Shown here in pieces: positions 6,321 to 7,525 of a stretch of DNA of 7,525 nt (within the stretch, counting starts at the first letter, position 1; the number at the start of each line of letters is the position of its first letter). The notes beneath the pieces were generated by a model. That model was not told the DNA's origin, did no database searches, and was given only the letters and a program-made list of their open reading frames with translations. Source of the stretch: Oxalobacteraceae bacterium UBA4003 (GTDB lineage: Bacteria; Pseudomonadota; Gammaproteobacteria; Burkholderiales; Burkholderiaceae_D); NCBI GenBank assembly GCA_002384815.1, contig DGBN01000063.1, positions 1-7,525 on the forward strand, read 5' to 3'. Made by a program: the position numbers and the translations under genes.

Positions 6321-7525
6321 TTGAAAAAACCTTTGCGTTCTTACTTCAATTTCGACAGCTTGCGTGTCCGCTTGCTTGTATTGGTATTGCTTGCAATTGT
6401 GCCGCCCGTCATTCTGACCGTATACGGTGCATGGAAAGAAAGACAGCAAGCCATTCACATGGCGGAAGACAATCTGCAGCAACTGACACAATTGGCAGCC
6501 ACCAGCGAAGCACGCTCCATCGAAGGTGCACGGCAACTGTTAGGCGTACTGTCGACATTGCCGGAACTGCGCGGCAATGCAAAAACCTGCAACCAATTCC
6601 TCGCCGAAATCCTGGAAAAAAACGAAGGCTACATCAACTTCGGTCTGGCCCAACTGGATGGCAACATCAGTTGCAGCGCCGTACCGTTGGAAGGCAAGCT
6701 CAATCTGGCTAATCGTGCACATTTCAAACACACGATACAGAATCGTACATTTTCAGCCGGCGACTATCTGTTTGGCAGTTCCACACGCAAACACGCGATC
6801 AATCTGAGCTATCCCGTATTCGACAATAAAGGTGTCGTGCAAGCAGTCATTTTTGCGGCACTTGATTTGAGTTATCTCGATCGCTTTGTCAGTGATATTG
6901 CTTTGCCAGACGGGGCGGTACTCATTACTGCCGATGGCAACGGCACCATCATCGCCAGACGTCCCGACCCGGAAAAATGGATAGGAACACGCGCCTCGCA
7001 AGCCTTGTTTGACGTCATGATCAAGGTCGGCTTCGGCACTTCCGAATTGACCGATAGCGACGGCATCACACGCTTGCACGCTTTTGCGCCGGTCGGCACC
7101 AATAACATTTCCAACTTCAAGGTCAGCATCGGGATTCCGATCAAGGACATCGTTGCTCCCGCTAACCATCTGCAGATGATGGAGCTGAGTACCCTGGCCA
7201 TCATCGCCTTGCTGGCCTTGCTGGCCGCGTGGTTTGTTGGCGACGTGATTATCCTGCGGCGCGTCAAGGCGCTGGTAAGAACGGCAGATGAAGTCGCTAC
7301 CGGCAATCTGGACGCACGCACCAACATCAAATACGGCAAGGAAGAAATTAGCCAGCTGGCGCGCGCCTTCGACAGCATGGTGATATCGCTGCAGCAGCAT
7401 GAATCCGACCGCGAGTTGTCGCAGGCGATTCTGTTCGCGGAAAAGGAGCGCGCGCAAGTCACACTGGAGTCAATTGCAGACGCCGTAATCACAACCGACA
7501 AGCGCGGCAATATCGAATACATGAA
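6321..7525 (+). CDS. Membrane sensor protein: Cache-like periplasmic domain, HAMP, PAS (3' end cut off)
   Basis: The frame is open for 401 codons to the right edge, so the C-terminal output part is missing. A transmembrane helix lies at about 17-37, followed by a periplasmic region (38-288) resembling a double Cache domain. Its typical block runs from NRAHFKHTIQNR through INLSYPVFDNKGVVQAV to ALDLSYLD (131-186). The second helix is at about 289-311. A HAMP domain follows (about 312-360, with ATGNLDAR and EEISQLARAFDSM), then a helical linker, then a PAS start at about 382 (LESIADAVITTDKRGNIEYM). Such proteins sense small ligands outside the cytoplasm and usually end in GGDEF/EAL (cyclic di-GMP turnover) or a histidine kinase; the PAS opening is most typical of the former, which is an inference. 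The likely start is TTG at 6321: an in-frame stop lies at 6306-6308, and the first in-frame ATG (6459) falls after the first helix. TTG at 6333 is an alternative. Confidence 0.88.
   Translation, partial: MKKPLRSYFNFDSLRVRLLVLVLLAIVPPVILTVYGAWKERQQAIHMAEDNLQQLTQLAATSEARSIEGARQLLGVLSTLPELRGNAKTCNQFLAEILEKNEGYINFGLAQLDGNISCSAVPLEGKLNLANRAHFKHTIQNRTFSAGDYLFGSSTRKHAINLSYPVFDNKGVVQAVIFAALDLSYLDRFVSDIALPDGAVLITADGNGTIIARRPDPEKWIGTRASQALFDVMIKVGFGTSELTDSDGITRLHAFAPVGTNNISNFKVSIGIPIKDIVAPANHLQMMELSTLAIIALLALLAAWFVGDVIILRRVKALVRTADEVATGNLDARTNIKYGKEEISQLARAFDSMVISLQQHESDRELSQAILFAEKERAQVTLESIADAVITTDKRGNIEYM

Noticed and set aside
6316..6324. ATG at 6316 as the sensor start
   Set aside because: It reads ATG CAT TGA, a stop after two codons, and is out of frame with the sensor.
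6753..7522. Two long minus-strand open frames (234 and 216 codons) opposite the sensor gene
   Set aside because: The plus strand here encodes a coherent Cache-TM-HAMP-PAS protein through to the window edge. The minus-strand products lack domains and sit in two overlapping frames, so they are shadows of the truncated plus-strand gene.

Overview
The window looks like chromosomal backbone DNA of a betaproteobacterium, most likely an Oxalobacteraceae member of the Herminiimonas/Janthinobacterium kind. The main evidence is the gene order surE-pcm-nlpD-rpoS on the minus strand, the long N-terminal tail on Pcm, the moderate G+C content and the overall protein character. The genus is an inference, since no database search was possible. 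I see no insertion sequences, tRNAs, rRNAs, CRISPR arrays or phage genes.

Minus strand, in transcription order from about 5017 down to 1: a small YdcH-type coiled-coil protein, a YoaA/DinG-type iron-sulfur helicase with a TTG start, SurE nucleotidase, Pcm (L-isoaspartyl methyltransferase), the lipoprotein NlpD, and the first 24 codons of what should be rpoS, which runs off the left edge. surE and pcm overlap as ATGA, and nlpD and rpoS overlap as TAATG, so these genes are tightly coupled. The block combines stationary-phase and stress maintenance (SurE, Pcm, RpoS), septal cell-wall hydrolysis control (NlpD) and DNA repair (YoaA).

Plus strand, from 5316 to the right edge: a stand-alone PP2C-type Ser/Thr phosphatase with all its metal ligands, then a membrane sensor cut off by the window edge. 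The sensor has a first transmembrane helix, a large periplasmic double-Cache-like domain, a second helix, HAMP and the first residues of a PAS domain. Its output domain lies outside the window; diguanylate cyclase/phosphodiesterase or histidine kinase are the likely options. The sensor frame is open from 6321 to 7525.

Two non-coding stretches deserve attention. The divergent intergenic region (about 5069-5315) carries a perfect 10-bp palindrome flanked by two GCATGC palindromes, overlapping a possible promoter for the phosphatase. The 198-bp gap before the sensor carries a 7-bp perfect hairpin and a 27-codon ORF with a good Shine-Dalgarno. That ORF ends in the sensor's own reading frame, 12 nt before the sensor's TTG start. 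I do not see a convincing new multi-gene system; the leader ORF and the palindromic cluster are the best candidates for undescribed regulation.
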